DNA of 64,000 nt, taken from CAVQFB01 sp963711675 (GTDB lineage: Bacteria; Acidobacteriota; Terriglobia; Terriglobales; Acidobacteriaceae). The notes beneath the pieces are model-generated. The model was not told where the DNA came from and did no database searches. It saw nothing but the letters and a program-made list of their open reading frames with translations. The stretch lies in assembly GCA_963711675.1 (NCBI GenBank), contig CAVQFB010000013.1, forward strand, positions 1 to 64,000, written 5' to 3'. The translations under genes and the position numbers were made by a program. Positions 17,649 to 27,323 of the stretch are shown here, in pieces (position 1 is the first letter of the stretch; each line of letters starts with the position of its first letter).

Positions 17649-18350
17649 ATGACCGGCGATCGCCCGGAACGCAGCACGAGCGCTAACCTGACAGTTCGCG
17701 TCTACGGGATGCGTGCCGACGGGCGGCCATTCTCGCAGTTGGTGCAGGCCGGCAACCTGAGCCTGGAAGGTGCCCTTTTGACCGGTCTGGAGCACGAGCT
17801 CAAGGTGGGCGACACTATCGGCCTGCAATTCGAGGGCAAGAAGGTTCGCTGCCGGGTGGTGTGGGTCATCAACGCCGGAACTCCTGAGAAAAATCAGGCC
17901 GGCATCCAGCTCTTGAGCGATCAGGAATGCCCCTGGATGACTCATCTTTCCCCAGCCGACCGATCAAAGCCGGCACCAAAATCCGGTCATGTTTCACCCC
18001 AGAATCGCAGGCGGTTTGAGCGCCACAAGATGGCATTCCCGCTGGAACTGCGCGACGATCGCTCAAGCGCTCCCCTGTTTGTCCACGCGACAGACGTGGG
18101 CGGCAACGGCTGCTACATCGAGACCATCCTGCCACTGCCTAAGGGCACGCGACTTAAAGCAGATTTCTGGATTGATTCGGAAAAGGTCTCGACTCCTGCT
18201 ATCGTGCGAACCTGTGACGGCGGCGTCGGCATGGGAATCGAGTTCATCGGGATCGACGAGGCAACCCGCAAGCGTCTGCAGGAGCAACTCGACAAGATGA
18301 TCTCCGAGGACACTGCCGCAGACGAAGCGAAAGATAAACAGCCTTCCTAG
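17649..18350 (+). CDS. PilZ domain protein (two PilZ-like modules)
   Basis: A likely c-di-GMP effector. The first module (LTVRVYGMRADGRPF ... NLSLEGALL) is degenerate and lacks the arginine motif. The second begins RRRFERHK, matching RxxxR, followed by DVGGNGCYIE, matching the D/NxSxxG region. The C-terminus is acidic. I chose ATG 17649 (MTGDRPERS); an ATG at 17538 in the same frame would add 37 residues of little character. PilZ at this spot may regulate surface or envelope functions; partners are not evident. Confidence 0.75.
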   Translation: MTGDRPERSTSANLTVRVYGMRADGRPFSQLVQAGNLSLEGALLTGLEHELKVGDTIGLQFEGKKVRCRVVWVINAGTPEKNQAGIQLLSDQECPWMTHLSPADRSKPAPKSGHVSPQNRRRFERHKMAFPLELRDDRSSAPLFVHATDVGGNGCYIETILPLPKGTRLKADFWIDSEKVSTPAIVRTCDGGVGMGIEFIGIDEATRKRLQEQLDKMISEDTAADEAKDKQPS

Positions 18351-18495
18351 GGTTCCGGGACCACGACAAAAACACGTCGCCCTTGTGAAGCCAATCTCCG
18401 CCTAAAGACAGCGCAATCGGCATAATATGAATCCCGAAGGCCCTTGGGCCATCGAATCCACAGGGGATTGACCACACCGGACGGGAAAAATCTGC

Positions 18496-19638
18496 ATGAA
18501 AATAGGGATAACGTGCTACCCCACTTATGGTGGGAGCGGGGTAGTGGCCACAGAACTGGGCCTGGAGCTGGCGCAACGCGGCCACGAGATTCATTTCATT
18601 TCCTATTCGCAGCCGATACGGCTCACCGGACCTCAGCCTAACATCCACTACCATGAGGTGGAAGTCTCACGCTATCCGCTCTTCGACTATCCCCCGTACG
18701 ATCTTGCCTTGGCCACCCGTATGGCCGAAGTTGCCGAGCTTTACGATCTTGATCTGCTGCACGTGCACTACGCCATCCCGCACTCGGTCAGCGCCTTGCT
18801 GGCGCGGCAAATGCTCGCCGCCAGCGGCAGCCGCCGAAAGCTTCCCTTCGTCACCACTCTGCACGGAACTGACATCACCCTGGTGGGACTGGATCGTTCC
18901 TACCTTCCGATTACGCGTTACTCCATCGAGCAGAGCGATGGCGTCACTTCGATCTCTCAGTACTTGCGCAATCGGACCCTGAAAGAATTCGACATCAAGA
19001 ATTCGATTCAGGTGATCTACAACTTCGTAAACTGCGATCTCTACCGCCGCGATGCGGACTGGCAAAAGCGCCGCAAGGAGTACGCGGAGAACGGCGAGAA
19101 GCTGCTGGTGCATCTCTCTAACTTTCGTCCCGTGAAGCGGCTCACCGATGTCGTGGAGATCTTCGATCGCGTGCGCAAAGAAATTCCTTCCAAGCTCCTG
19201 CTGATCGGCGATGGCCCCGATCGTTCTCAGGCGGAGTGGCTGGCGGTTCAGAAAGGAATTCACGAGGACGTACTTTTTCTGGGCAAGCAGGATCGCGTAC
19301 ACGAGAAATTAGCGGTCTCTGACATCATGCTGCTGCCAAGTGAGCTTGAGTCTTTCGGATTGGCGGCTCTCGAAGCGATGGCCTGCGAAGTAGTGCCGAT
19401 CGCCACTCGGGTAGGCGGGATTCCCGAGGTGATCGAACACGAGAAGAGCGGTTACCTTGCTTCCGTGGGCGATGTCAACACCATGGCGAGATATGCGATT
19501 GAGCTTCTGCGCGACGAGCGCCGTCTGAAGGAAATGGCCAAGCAGGCTCGTCTGGTCGCGGAATCGCGTTTCTGCTCCAACGAAATCATCCCGCAGTACG
19601 AGGACTTTTATCGCCGGGTGCTGGAACGCTCCTCGTAG
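18496..19638 (+). CDS. bshA: N-acetyl-alpha-D-glucosaminyl L-malate synthase (bacillithiol pathway)
   Basis: GT4-family glycosyltransferase joining UDP-GlcNAc and L-malate, the first step of bacillithiol synthesis. The N-terminal MKIGITCYPTYGGSGVVATE is the BshA signature. HVHYAIPHSVSALLA and TLHGTDITLVG are also typical. The donor site is PSELESFGLAALEAMACE. Length 380 aa matches BshA. Bacillithiol-type thiols are known in Acidobacteria. bshB and bshC are not in the window. The last 31 bp overlap the end of the convergent AlaX-LytS gene. Confidence 0.93.
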   Translation: MKIGITCYPTYGGSGVVATELGLELAQRGHEIHFISYSQPIRLTGPQPNIHYHEVEVSRYPLFDYPPYDLALATRMAEVAELYDLDLLHVHYAIPHSVSALLARQMLAASGSRRKLPFVTTLHGTDITLVGLDRSYLPITRYSIEQSDGVTSISQYLRNRTLKEFDIKNSIQVIYNFVNCDLYRRDADWQKRRKEYAENGEKLLVHLSNFRPVKRLTDVVEIFDRVRKEIPSKLLLIGDGPDRSQAEWLAVQKGIHEDVLFLGKQDRVHEKLAVSDIMLLPSELESFGLAALEAMACEVVPIATRVGGIPEVIEHEKSGYLASVGDVNTMARYAIELLRDERRLKEMAKQARLVAESRFCSNEIIPQYEDFYRRVLERSS

Positions 19639-22202
19639 GCGGTTTCCAGCATGCTGGCGTCCGCCGTCGGCAAGATGGGAAGTCGTATTCTCACCAGCGT
19701 CCCTTTTCCTTCGTGACTGTCGATGGTCAGCTTGGCAGCGTCCCCGTACAAGACTTTTAGTCTCTCGGCAACGTTGGCCATCCCTATGCCCGACCCGCCC
19801 AGCCCCCGTCGAGGCTCAAGCATCTGCGCCGACCCCATGCCCACTCCGTCGTCTTCCACTTCAATCACGACCCTCGACTCGGTCATCCGGCTGCGAATGT
19901 AAATGCTGCCGCCCTCAATTTTCGACGAGAGCCCATGCTTGATCGAATTCTCCACCAGCGGTTGCAGGAGCATGCTTGGAACCATCACGTCCAGAGATGC
20001 AGGCTCCATTTCTTTGACTACCCTCAGCTTGTCGCGCCCGAAGCGCACCACCTCGATGTCCAGATAGTCATCCACGAACTCCAGCTCATCGCGCAACGGA
20101 ACAAACGCGTCGCTGCTGTGCAGCAGCCGCCGCAGGATGTTGGCCAGCTTGATGATCATCTGGCGGGCTGTGTCGGGATCGAAGCGCACCAGCGACGAGA
20201 CCGAATTCAGCGTGTTGAAGAGAAAATGTGGATTGATCTGATTCTGCAGGGCCTCCATGCGCGCGTGCAGCAGCATCCGCTCCTGTTCCTCAAGCTTGAT
20301 CTGGATGCGCACCAGGTTGAAGATCTTCAGCTCTGTACCTATCACCATGATCGAGGTCGCATAGATCGCGGATTCCACCCAAAGGTTTTGGCTCTCCAGG
20401 CTGAACGTGGATCGAGGAAGGTATCGGGTCAACTCGGTATGAACAAAACGAAGTGCGACGATGGTCGCGAAGAACATGATCTGCCAGTCGAAGAGACGCG
20501 GCTTGGGCAGGTTACGGCGAATCCAGCGGTAAATGCTCAGATCAATGAAGGGGGAGAACGACCAGATGTCCTCCTTGTCCGGCGCAATCTCACGCAGCTG
20601 GCCAGCGATGAACCCGCAGAGCACGTTGAATGGTAGCGTCGCCCATTCGCCGTGAAGCAAGGCCGGCAAGGCAATCAGCGCTCCTCCCAGAACGCCACCG
20701 AGGCGGCCGACGATGACACCGAGCAGTATCGTCGTCTCAAGCGAGAGGTCGCCGGCAAAGAAGCTGGGCGCAATAAAGCGAATCCAGACGCCCAGCGCGA
20801 TCGGGATGCCGAACCACAGTACGAGATAAACCTGCTGCTTGCGGGTGCGCTCTTCGCGAAACAGGAGCGACTTGAACTCCAGGGATCGCCCCAGAATACT
20901 GGCAGCCGAGGCCGCCACACCGAGCTTGATCAGCAAACTGATGAGGATGAGGCGCTGGTCGTTCATGCGCTTCAGCCTTGCTGCAAGTTTGTGGATGACG
21001 TCATCGAATTGGTCAGGCTTGGGAACGCCGCCCTGGGCCATGTCTTTGCTGCCGCCACCTCGCCCGCCCAGCTTTGCCATTGCTTCCTTCATCAACTGGC
21101 CCATATCGAAGGGTTGTCCGGGCGACTGGGCGAAGACGAGTGAGGGCTGGCCGGAAGTGGTCCCCAGCAGTGCCACGACACTCGATTCCAGGCGAGTCAG
21201 CCTTTGCGCCAGCAGCTTGACGAAGGCTACGTCACGGTCCGAGAGTACGCGGACAATCGTCTTGCGGCCATTCTCTGCCGCAGTGTCCGCTAAGAGCTGC
21301 TTCGCATGCAGTTCGGCGATCTCTTCCAGCAGTTGCTCCCGGCCTTTGCGGGAAGCCTTGACTTCATCGAGCGACTTGCGCACTTGCTGCGGCACATCCC
21401 AGATGTGCGCGGAGAACAGGCTGGCGGCCTCGGACAGCGTCGTGAAGTCGCGTCTCGCAGTGGCCACTGCTCTTTCGCCAGCGACGAATTCCACGCGCCA
21501 GCCCTGCCGCACCTTTTCCGTCTTCCTCAGCAGAATGGCGCCAATCTGACCGGTGCCGCTTACGTGGGTCCCACCGCATGCCGTGAGATCGAAATCGCGA
21601 ATGTCGATCAGCCGCAGTTCATCCTTCTCGACCGGCGGAATTTTTCGCAGGCCGAGGTCCCGGGCTTGTTCCTGAGTAACAAAGCGGATTTCGACACCGC
21701 GGTTCTCAAGGACCACATTGTTCGCCAGACGCTCCGCCGCGACGACCTGCTCCTGCCTCAAAACAGGTGCATCCAGATCGATGGAACAGTACTCATCGCC
21801 CATGTGGAAGGAAACGGTGGGGATGTTGAACAGCCGCACAAACGCTGCAGAAAGCAAATGCTGTCCTGAATGTTGCTGTATATGGTCTCGGCGCCGGACA
21901 GTGTCGATTGAGCCGGCGACCCGGCTGCCCTTCTGTGGGGCGTGCTCGGCCTCGATATAGTGCACAACCCGCCCATCGTCCCGCTCTGCCACTTCGGTGA
22001 CTCGCAGCTTCGCATCCGGACCAGCGTTCTGGGGTGTTATCCATCCCGTATCGTGAACCTGCCCGCCGCTGGTGGGATAGAACGCGGTCTGATCGAGCAC
22101 TACCCCGGTGCGAGTGTCCGCACCGGACGGCGGCACGACCTCCACGATCTCGCCGTCGAAATCGTAGAGAAAAGAATCGTGATAGTAGAGGCGATTCGTC
22201 AT
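19608..22202 (-). CDS. Fused frame: AlaX-type alanyl-tRNA editing domain + LytS-type histidine kinase
   Basis: One uninterrupted frame holds two unrelated proteins. The first part (from MTNRLYYHDS) is AlaX-like: TAFYPTSGGQ, the zinc motifs HSGQHLLS and CGGTH, then a DHHA1 end GGGSKDMAQGG. It deacylates Ser- or Gly-tRNA(Ala). At 20966 the codons read AARLKR-MNDQRL, and the rest is a LytS-like sensor kinase: a six-to-eight helix 5TM module, then QNQINPHFLFNTLNSVSSLV (phosphoaccepting His) and an ATPase domain with VENSIKHGL and GGSGIGMANVAERL. ATG 20966 would be a normal LytS start, so either a stop was lost or the two are naturally fused. A TTG at 22232 extends the frame but overlaps thrC. No LytR partner is nearby. 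Confidence 0.85.
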   Translation of the reverse strand: MTNRLYYHDSFLYDFDGEIVEVVPPSGADTRTGVVLDQTAFYPTSGGQVHDTGWITPQNAGPDAKLRVTEVAERDDGRVVHYIEAEHAPQKGSRVAGSIDTVRRRDHIQQHSGQHLLSAAFVRLFNIPTVSFHMGDEYCSIDLDAPVLRQEQVVAAERLANNVVLENRGVEIRFVTQEQARDLGLRKIPPVEKDELRLIDIRDFDLTACGGTHVSGTGQIGAILLRKTEKVRQGWRVEFVAGERAVATARRDFTTLSEAASLFSAHIWDVPQQVRKSLDEVKASRKGREQLLEEIAELHAKQLLADTAAENGRKTIVRVLSDRDVAFVKLLAQRLTRLESSVVALLGTTSGQPSLVFAQSPGQPFDMGQLMKEAMAKLGGRGGGSKDMAQGGVPKPDQFDDVIHKLAARLKRMNDQRLILISLLIKLGVAASAASILGRSLEFKSLLFREERTRKQQVYLVLWFGIPIALGVWIRFIAPSFFAGDLSLETTILLGVIVGRLGGVLGGALIALPALLHGEWATLPFNVLCGFIAGQLREIAPDKEDIWSFSPFIDLSIYRWIRRNLPKPRLFDWQIMFFATIVALRFVHTELTRYLPRSTFSLESQNLWVESAIYATSIMVIGTELKIFNLVRIQIKLEEQERMLLHARMEALQNQINPHFLFNTLNSVSSLVRFDPDTARQMIIKLANILRRLLHSSDAFVPLRDELEFVDDYLDIEVVRFGRDKLRVVKEMEPASLDVMVPSMLLQPLVENSIKHGLSSKIEGGSIYIRSRMTESRVVIEVEDDGVGMGSAQMLEPRRGLGGSGIGMANVAERLKVLYGDAAKLTIDSHEGKGTLVRIRLPILPTADASMLETAYEERSSTRR

Positions 22203-22218
22203 GAACTGGTTTGGCCGC

Positions 22219-23424
22219 TCAATACGGCCCAATGATTCCCGCGATCTGCCGCGAGCCCCGCGTCACAGCCTGCATCGATTTCTTGGTATCGATCAGATCC
22301 AGATATTTCAGACCCGTGCCTGTGTTGAACAACACCACGGTATCGTCGGCGGTAAAGAATCCTCGTTCGCGAAGCTTGCGGTAAGCCGCCAGCGATGCCG
22401 CCCCATCGGGCGCCGCGAAAATCCCTTCGACTCTCGCCCACTCATGGAACGCGCGCATGATCTCTTCGTCGCTCACCGCAACCGCCGCGCCTCCGCTCTT
22501 CTTCAAAATATCGAGAATCAGGTAATCCCCGTACACCTTGGGAACGCGCAACCCGGCGGCGATCGTGCGCGGGTTCGGCCACATTTCCGCCTGCGTCAAT
22601 CCCTCATCCCATGCTTTAACTATAGGAGCACAACCATCAGATTGCACAGAAATCATCTGCGGCCTATCCGACCCGATCCATCCCAAACCCTCCATCTCTT
22701 CAAAGGCCTTCCAGATGGCTATCAAGCCTGCTCCCGTGCCCGTGGGAAAGATGATCCCCTGAGGTAGCCGCCATCCCAGCTGCTCAGCCACCTCGTAGCC
22801 CATCGTCTTCTTGCCCTCGACACCGAAAGGTTCCTTCAAAGTGGACACGTCGAACCAGCCTTCTTTTTCCTTGCGCTCGTCCACGATGCGAGCACAGTCG
22901 TTGATCAATCCGTCGACAAGTGTCACGTGCGCTCCGTAGCTCTCGCACTCCGCACAGTTCACCCGAGGGACGTCTTTAGGCATGAAGATGTGGGCTTCGA
23001 TGCAGGCCGCAGCAGCATACGCGGCCACGGCGCTGGCTGCGTTTCCCGCCGAGGGAATCGCCAGCTTCTTGAGCCCGTACGCCCTCGCCATGGTAACTGC
23101 AGCCGACATCCCTCGCGCCTCGATCGACCCGGTCGGATTCAAACCTTCATCCTTTACGTGAACATTGGGAAATTCGCGGCTGGCCAGCATCGGCGTGAAG
23201 CCTTCTCCCAGGGACACTGGCTCAGCTTCGGGCATGACGTTCGCGTATCGCCACATAGTGGGCGCGCGACCGGCAATCTGCGCCGTGGAAAAATTCTTCT
23301 TCAACGCAGCCAAATCGTAGCGAACGTAGAGAACGCCTCCGTCTTTCGGGCAGACGGTCTGTGGGCGCTCCGCGCTCAGGCGCTCCCCGCAACGGGTGCA
23401 CTCCAGATAGGCAATAGGAGCCAT
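22219..23424 (-). CDS. thrC: Threonine synthase (PLP lysine replaced by Glu)
   Basis: PLP-fold protein of 401 aa matching threonine synthase, which turns O-phosphohomoserine into threonine. An N-terminal CxxC module (ECTRCG, VCPKDG) is followed by LGEGFTPML, PSAGNAASAVAAYAAAA, FPTGTGAGL and FNTGTGLKY. The Schiff-base lysine normally lies in NPTGSFKARG. Here the sequence is NPTGSIEARG, with E102 (codon 23119-23121) in place of Lys. Either the enzyme is inactive or reassigned, or the codons are wrong; the frame is otherwise clean. It ends 16 bp before the AlaX ATG, so the two may be co-transcribed. Confidence 0.88.
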   Translation of the reverse strand: MAPIAYLECTRCGERLSAERPQTVCPKDGGVLYVRYDLAALKKNFSTAQIAGRAPTMWRYANVMPEAEPVSLGEGFTPMLASREFPNVHVKDEGLNPTGSIEARGMSAAVTMARAYGLKKLAIPSAGNAASAVAAYAAAACIEAHIFMPKDVPRVNCAECESYGAHVTLVDGLINDCARIVDERKEKEGWFDVSTLKEPFGVEGKKTMGYEVAEQLGWRLPQGIIFPTGTGAGLIAIWKAFEEMEGLGWIGSDRPQMISVQSDGCAPIVKAWDEGLTQAEMWPNPRTIAAGLRVPKVYGDYLILDILKKSGGAAVAVSDEEIMRAFHEWARVEGIFAAPDGAASLAAYRKLRERGFFTADDTVVLFNTGTGLKYLDLIDTKKSMQAVTRGSRQIAGIIGPY

Positions 23425-23492
23425 CGCATCGGCAGTCTAGCACTTCAGGATTGAAGAAGGTGTTCGCCAGGTCGAAGTTGCGCTGACGAACT

Positions 23493-24230
23493 CTACGCAG
23501 GCAGGCGGGCCAACAACGTTGACGCTCGCCGGAACCACGGCCGTTCGCGCCGCCGTAAATAGCCGGGCATGGTAGGTTTCTTGTCGAGGATGCGCTGCGC
23601 CCACTCCCGGGCTTCCGCATTCCGTTCTTGCGAGGCCAACAGCGTAGCGTAGTTGTAGTACGTCTCCGACAGCGTAGAGATCTTCACCACTTCGCGGAAC
23701 AAGGAAAGCGCCTTCTCCACCTGGCCGGTATTCGCGTAGGCATGAGCCAGCAAAGCGGCGGCACGATGAAAATCATAGGCGGGGTCGGTGGCAATCACGC
23801 GCTCCAAATCCGGCACCGCCGCGGCAAAGTCGGCCATCTCAATAGCGCACACCGCCCTCCGGTAGAAGGGATCAGCTGAGTCGGTCCGTGAAGAAATAGC
23901 GCGGTTATAGCACTCGCGTGCCCGCGCAAAATTGCCGTCCTCCATGTACAAATCGGCAAGCTCTTCGTAATTCCCTGCGGAAGGGTTGTCGATTACCGCC
24001 GATTCCAGCTCGTGAATTCGCTTGCGCCGCGGAAAGACCTTAAATGACTGTCCCAGAAGCCCGAGATCGGGTGCTGCCTCTACAAATAGATAGATGATCG
24101 CGCCCAAAGGGCCGAGAAAGAGGATGATGAAGATCCAATAGGTATCTGGGCGGCGGCGGATAAAATGTACGATCGCCAGCGCCTGTAGCAGGAACCCCCA
24201 AGGGTAAAGAAGATAGCTCAGAAATCCCAT
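23493..24230 (-). CDS. Membrane-anchored TPR protein with PLDc_N-like N-terminus
   Basis: A 245-aa protein. Two transmembrane helices (LLYPWGFLLQALAIVHF and YWIFIILFLGPLGAIIYLFV) resemble the cardiolipin-synthase N-terminal (PLDc_N) module. They are followed by TPR-like repeats (NYEELADLYMEDGNFARAREC, AHAYANTGQVEKALSLFREV). The TPR part should face the cytoplasm or periplasm as a scaffold. No specific function is recognised. It lies 68 bp upstream of thrC on the same strand. Confidence 0.75.
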   Translation of the reverse strand: MGFLSYLLYPWGFLLQALAIVHFIRRRPDTYWIFIILFLGPLGAIIYLFVEAAPDLGLLGQSFKVFPRRKRIHELESAVIDNPSAGNYEELADLYMEDGNFARARECYNRAISSRTDSADPFYRRAVCAIEMADFAAAVPDLERVIATDPAYDFHRAAALLAHAYANTGQVEKALSLFREVVKISTLSETYYNYATLLASQERNAEAREWAQRILDKKPTMPGYLRRRERPWFRRASTLLARLPA

Positions 24231-24293
24231 GGCGTGAGCGCACTATAGCATGCGGGACAGACCCATATCGGCACCGCGCCAGCTAGCCTCCAA

Positions 24294-25168
24294 ATGCTAA
24301 AATCACCTGTGGTGACGCTTCCTATCCGCCTGCTGGCCGTAGACATTGACGGCACCCTACTCAACCCCCAGTTTCAGATTTCCGAGGCCGATTTGGCCTC
24401 CCTGCAGCGGGCCAATGACTTGGGAATAGAGGTCGTGCTGGTCACCGGCCGGCGCCACACCTTCGCACTGCCTATCGCCCAGATGCTGGGGTTCGACCTC
24501 TGGCTGATCAGCTCGAACGGAGCGATTACCCGGTCTCTTGCCGGAGAGACTTTCCATCGTGATCTACTGCCTGCCGGCACCTGCCGCCAGCTCTGCAAAG
24601 CGATGCGGGAGTTCCGCGGCAGCACGGTTCTGACCTTCGACAAGGAATCCAAAGGCGCGATCGTGCTCGAACGCATGGACGAGCTCACCTCGAGCATTCA
24701 GCGCTGGCTGGAAAAGAACATGCAATACATCGACTTCGTGATTCCGGTCGAGAATGCTCTGGTGACTGACCCCGTGCAAGCCATGTTCTGCGGGCGCATT
24801 TCCCGGATGCAGGAGGCCCTGGCCCAGCTGGCCAACTCCGGCCTGGAGAAGCAAATAACCGTCCTCAGGACCGAATATCCCAGTTCGCGACCTCTCGATT
24901 GTCGACGTGCTCAACCAAGGATGTTCCAAGGGCCATGCGCTCGAGCGCTGGGCCAATTACCGCGGCATCCCGCGCTCACAGGTCATGGCCGTTGGTGACA
25001 ACTACAACGACATCGAAATGCTTGCCTTCGCGGGGCATCCATTTATCATGGGGAATGCGTCCGAGGAGCTACGGGGACGCGGCTGGCCGGTAACCTTGCC
25101 AAACGATCAGAGCGGCATGTCCGCCGCGCATGGAGCAGGTGTTAGGCGAGAAGCAAACAGTCGTATAG
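24294..25168 (+). CDS. HAD superfamily (Cof-type) phosphatase, two frameshifts
   Basis: Cof/YidA-type sugar-phosphate phosphatase. Motif I is LLAVDIDGTLLN, motif II is VLVTGRR, and motifs III/IV appear as CSKGHALERW and AVGDNYNDIEMLAFAG. The reading frame changes near 24885 (TEYPSS to RDLSIVDVLNQ) and again near 25127. After the second change the C-terminus reads MEQVLGEKQTVV, ending at TAG 25166. All conserved motifs are present across the frames, so the gene is probably intact in the organism. Confidence 0.8.
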
Positions 25169-25196
25169 CGGCAACGAGACTAAAGCAGGGTTGTGG

Positions 25197-26026
25197 ATGT
25201 CGATGCGGATCGCTAGAAATACCGTAGTTGGCATTGGGCCTGCTGCTGGCCGCCTGCCTTACCGCCTCGGCGACGGATCTTGCGGTGCTGCACAACGGCT
25301 TTACCATTCGCCACGAGCGCCGCGAAGTCATCGGTTCCATGACTCGCCTCTACGTGACCAACGATAACTCCAGCTTCGTCGATATCCCGACAGCCGACAT
25401 AGAGCACTTCGAGAAGGAGTTGACGCCCGTGTTCGCCCCTCCCTCCGTTATTGCAGGCCGCGCCGGCGGCTAGGTCCTCTTCGTCCCAGAACCTGAATGA
25501 GGTAGTCAGTTCAGCCAGCGACCAGTACCATCTGGATCCCGATCTGGTGACCAGCGTGATTCACGCCGAAAGCGGATTCAACCCGCACGCTATTTCGCCC
25601 AAGGGAGCGCAAGGGCTGATGCAGCTGATGCCCAAGACGGCCGTCGCAGCTCGGGGTCCCGAACGCGTTCGATCCACGAGTCAATGTGCAGGGCGGCACG
25701 CCGTTACCTTCGCGAACTGCTGGAGCGCTATAACTTCGACATAGTCAAGGCGCTCGCCGCCTACAATGCGGGCCCTCAGCGGGTGCGAACAATACCGCGG
25801 CGTGCCGCCCTACTACGAGACTCGCGCTTACGTGGCGCGAATCGTCCGCGACTTCAACCGCAAGAAAGCTGGCGGAACAGAATCTGCCGCCAAGAAGCAC
25901 GACCACTCCAACAACCCAAGCCGCACAGCCCTTGCCTCGCAGTCAATCTCCGAGGCCGAAGTCTGCCTCAGCCAGTACCGTCCAACAGAGCGAATGAAAC
26001 CGCCTAGTGCCCTCCCGATGCGTTGA
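25197..26026 (+). CDS. SLT-family lytic transglycosylase, reading frame broken at about five places
   Basis: Secreted peptidoglycan lytic transglycosylase. The start is probably ATG 25197 (MSMRIARNTVV), followed after a frame change near 25225 by a signal-peptide core (LGLLLAACLTASA). A short N-terminal domain contains LHNGFTIRHERREVIG. The SLT domain holds the catalytic glutamate in VIHAESGFNPHAIS, then GAQGLMQLMPKTA, FDPRVNVQGGT, YLRELLERYNFDI, ALAAYNAGP and YRGVPPYYETRAYV. These pieces lie in changing frames, with shifts near 25225, 25450, 25645, 25705 and 25787. Family sequence is complete when frames are joined, so errors are more likely than decay, though a pseudogene cannot be excluded. 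Confidence 0.72.
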
Positions 26027-26113
26027 CCCCTTAACCTTTGTCATTTACCTTGGCTGGGGGCTGTGCTCGCGAATGTTGTTGCCTGCGCGCTCCCGCGGCA
26101 AGGCTCTCCGTAG

Positions 26114-27191
26114 ATGGATAGAAAACGCATTCTTATTACCGGTGGCGTCCTGCTTGTCCTGATCGCCCTGGTTTACGTGCAATTCAACCACTGGAAAACC
26201 TTTGACTGGGCCACTTTCTGGAGTGAGACGCACCAGATCAATCTGTGGCACATCGCACACGGCATTGCCCTGATCTATCTTGCCTACATCTTCCGCGCGA
26301 TGCGCTGGAAGATCTTTCTCCGTCCAGTGCGTCCACAGGCGTCGTTTCTCGGGTTGATCGGCCCCACCATCGTGGGATTCACCGGACTCGCATTGCTTGG
26401 CCGGCCCGGGGAGTTCATCCGGCCTTACCTGATCGCAAAACGCCACAACCTGCCCATCTCGTCGCAGGTGGCGGTGTGGGCGGTGGAACGCATTTTTGAT
26501 ATCGGCGCTTTCGCCGTTCTGTTGGCGCTGGCCATATTCCTCCCCGGGGCGTTGGGCTCCACGCCTCACCCTGAATACCGTCAGAAGCTGATTCTCGGCG
26601 GCGTGATGCTTCTCGGAATTGTGTTCACGCTTGCTGTCGGTGCGGCCGTCATCGCGCGCAAGCGGTAACACCTTGGCTGACGGGTTTGAAAAGCGCTTCG
26701 CACACTTGTCGGCCAACTGGGGACATCGCATCGCCCAGAAGATTCGCGAATTCGGTGCCGGGCTCAACACGATTCATGGACCATTTTCACTGCTGCTGCT
26801 CGTCGTGCTGTCGCTGGGCATGTGGTACATCATCGCTCTCGCCTACCAGGAGGTCACCCATTCCTACGGCGTCGAATCCCTGGAGATTCCGGTCTCGCAG
26901 ATTCTGTTGCTTATGGGGTCAAGCATGGTGGGATCGATGGTCCAGCTCCCCGGTGTGGGTGGCGGTTCCCAACTGGCCACTATTGCGGCCCTGGATCACG
27001 TTTTTGAAGTGCCGCCCGAACTGGCTGCGAGCTGCGGCATCATGTTGTGGCTGGTGACGTTCATGGCCATCGTGCCGCTCGGCCTTTTGCTCGCGCATCG
27101 CGAACATATCTCCCTGCGAAAGATCTCCGAAGAAAGCCAGCGCGAAGAGGATGCCGCAGTCATGTCCTCTTCTCCTCCGCCGGTCACGTAG
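26114..27191 (+). CDS. Lysylphosphatidylglycerol synthase TM-region (UPF0104) membrane protein, one frameshift
   Basis: Integral membrane protein of the LPG_synthase_TM/YbhN (UPF0104) family, thought to act as a lipid flippase-like module. Eight or so helices are visible. Family marks are IYLAYIFRAMRWKIFL, GLALLGRPGEFIRPYLIA, VAVWAVERIFD and LPGVGGGSQLATIAAL. Near 26660 the frame changes (AAVIAR to GNTLADGFEKRF) between helices. The soluble synthase domain of MprF is absent. Confidence 0.8.
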
Positions 27192-27323
27192 TTCCCTAGA
27201 TCGGCGAGATCGCTTCTGCCCACCCTTCGAGGAGCAAGCCAGGCTAGTCCCTCTCCTTCGCCTGCTACAATGTGACTTCACGCATCATGCAGCATTAGTA
27301 GCGTCAGGAAGCGTTCCAGCGCC

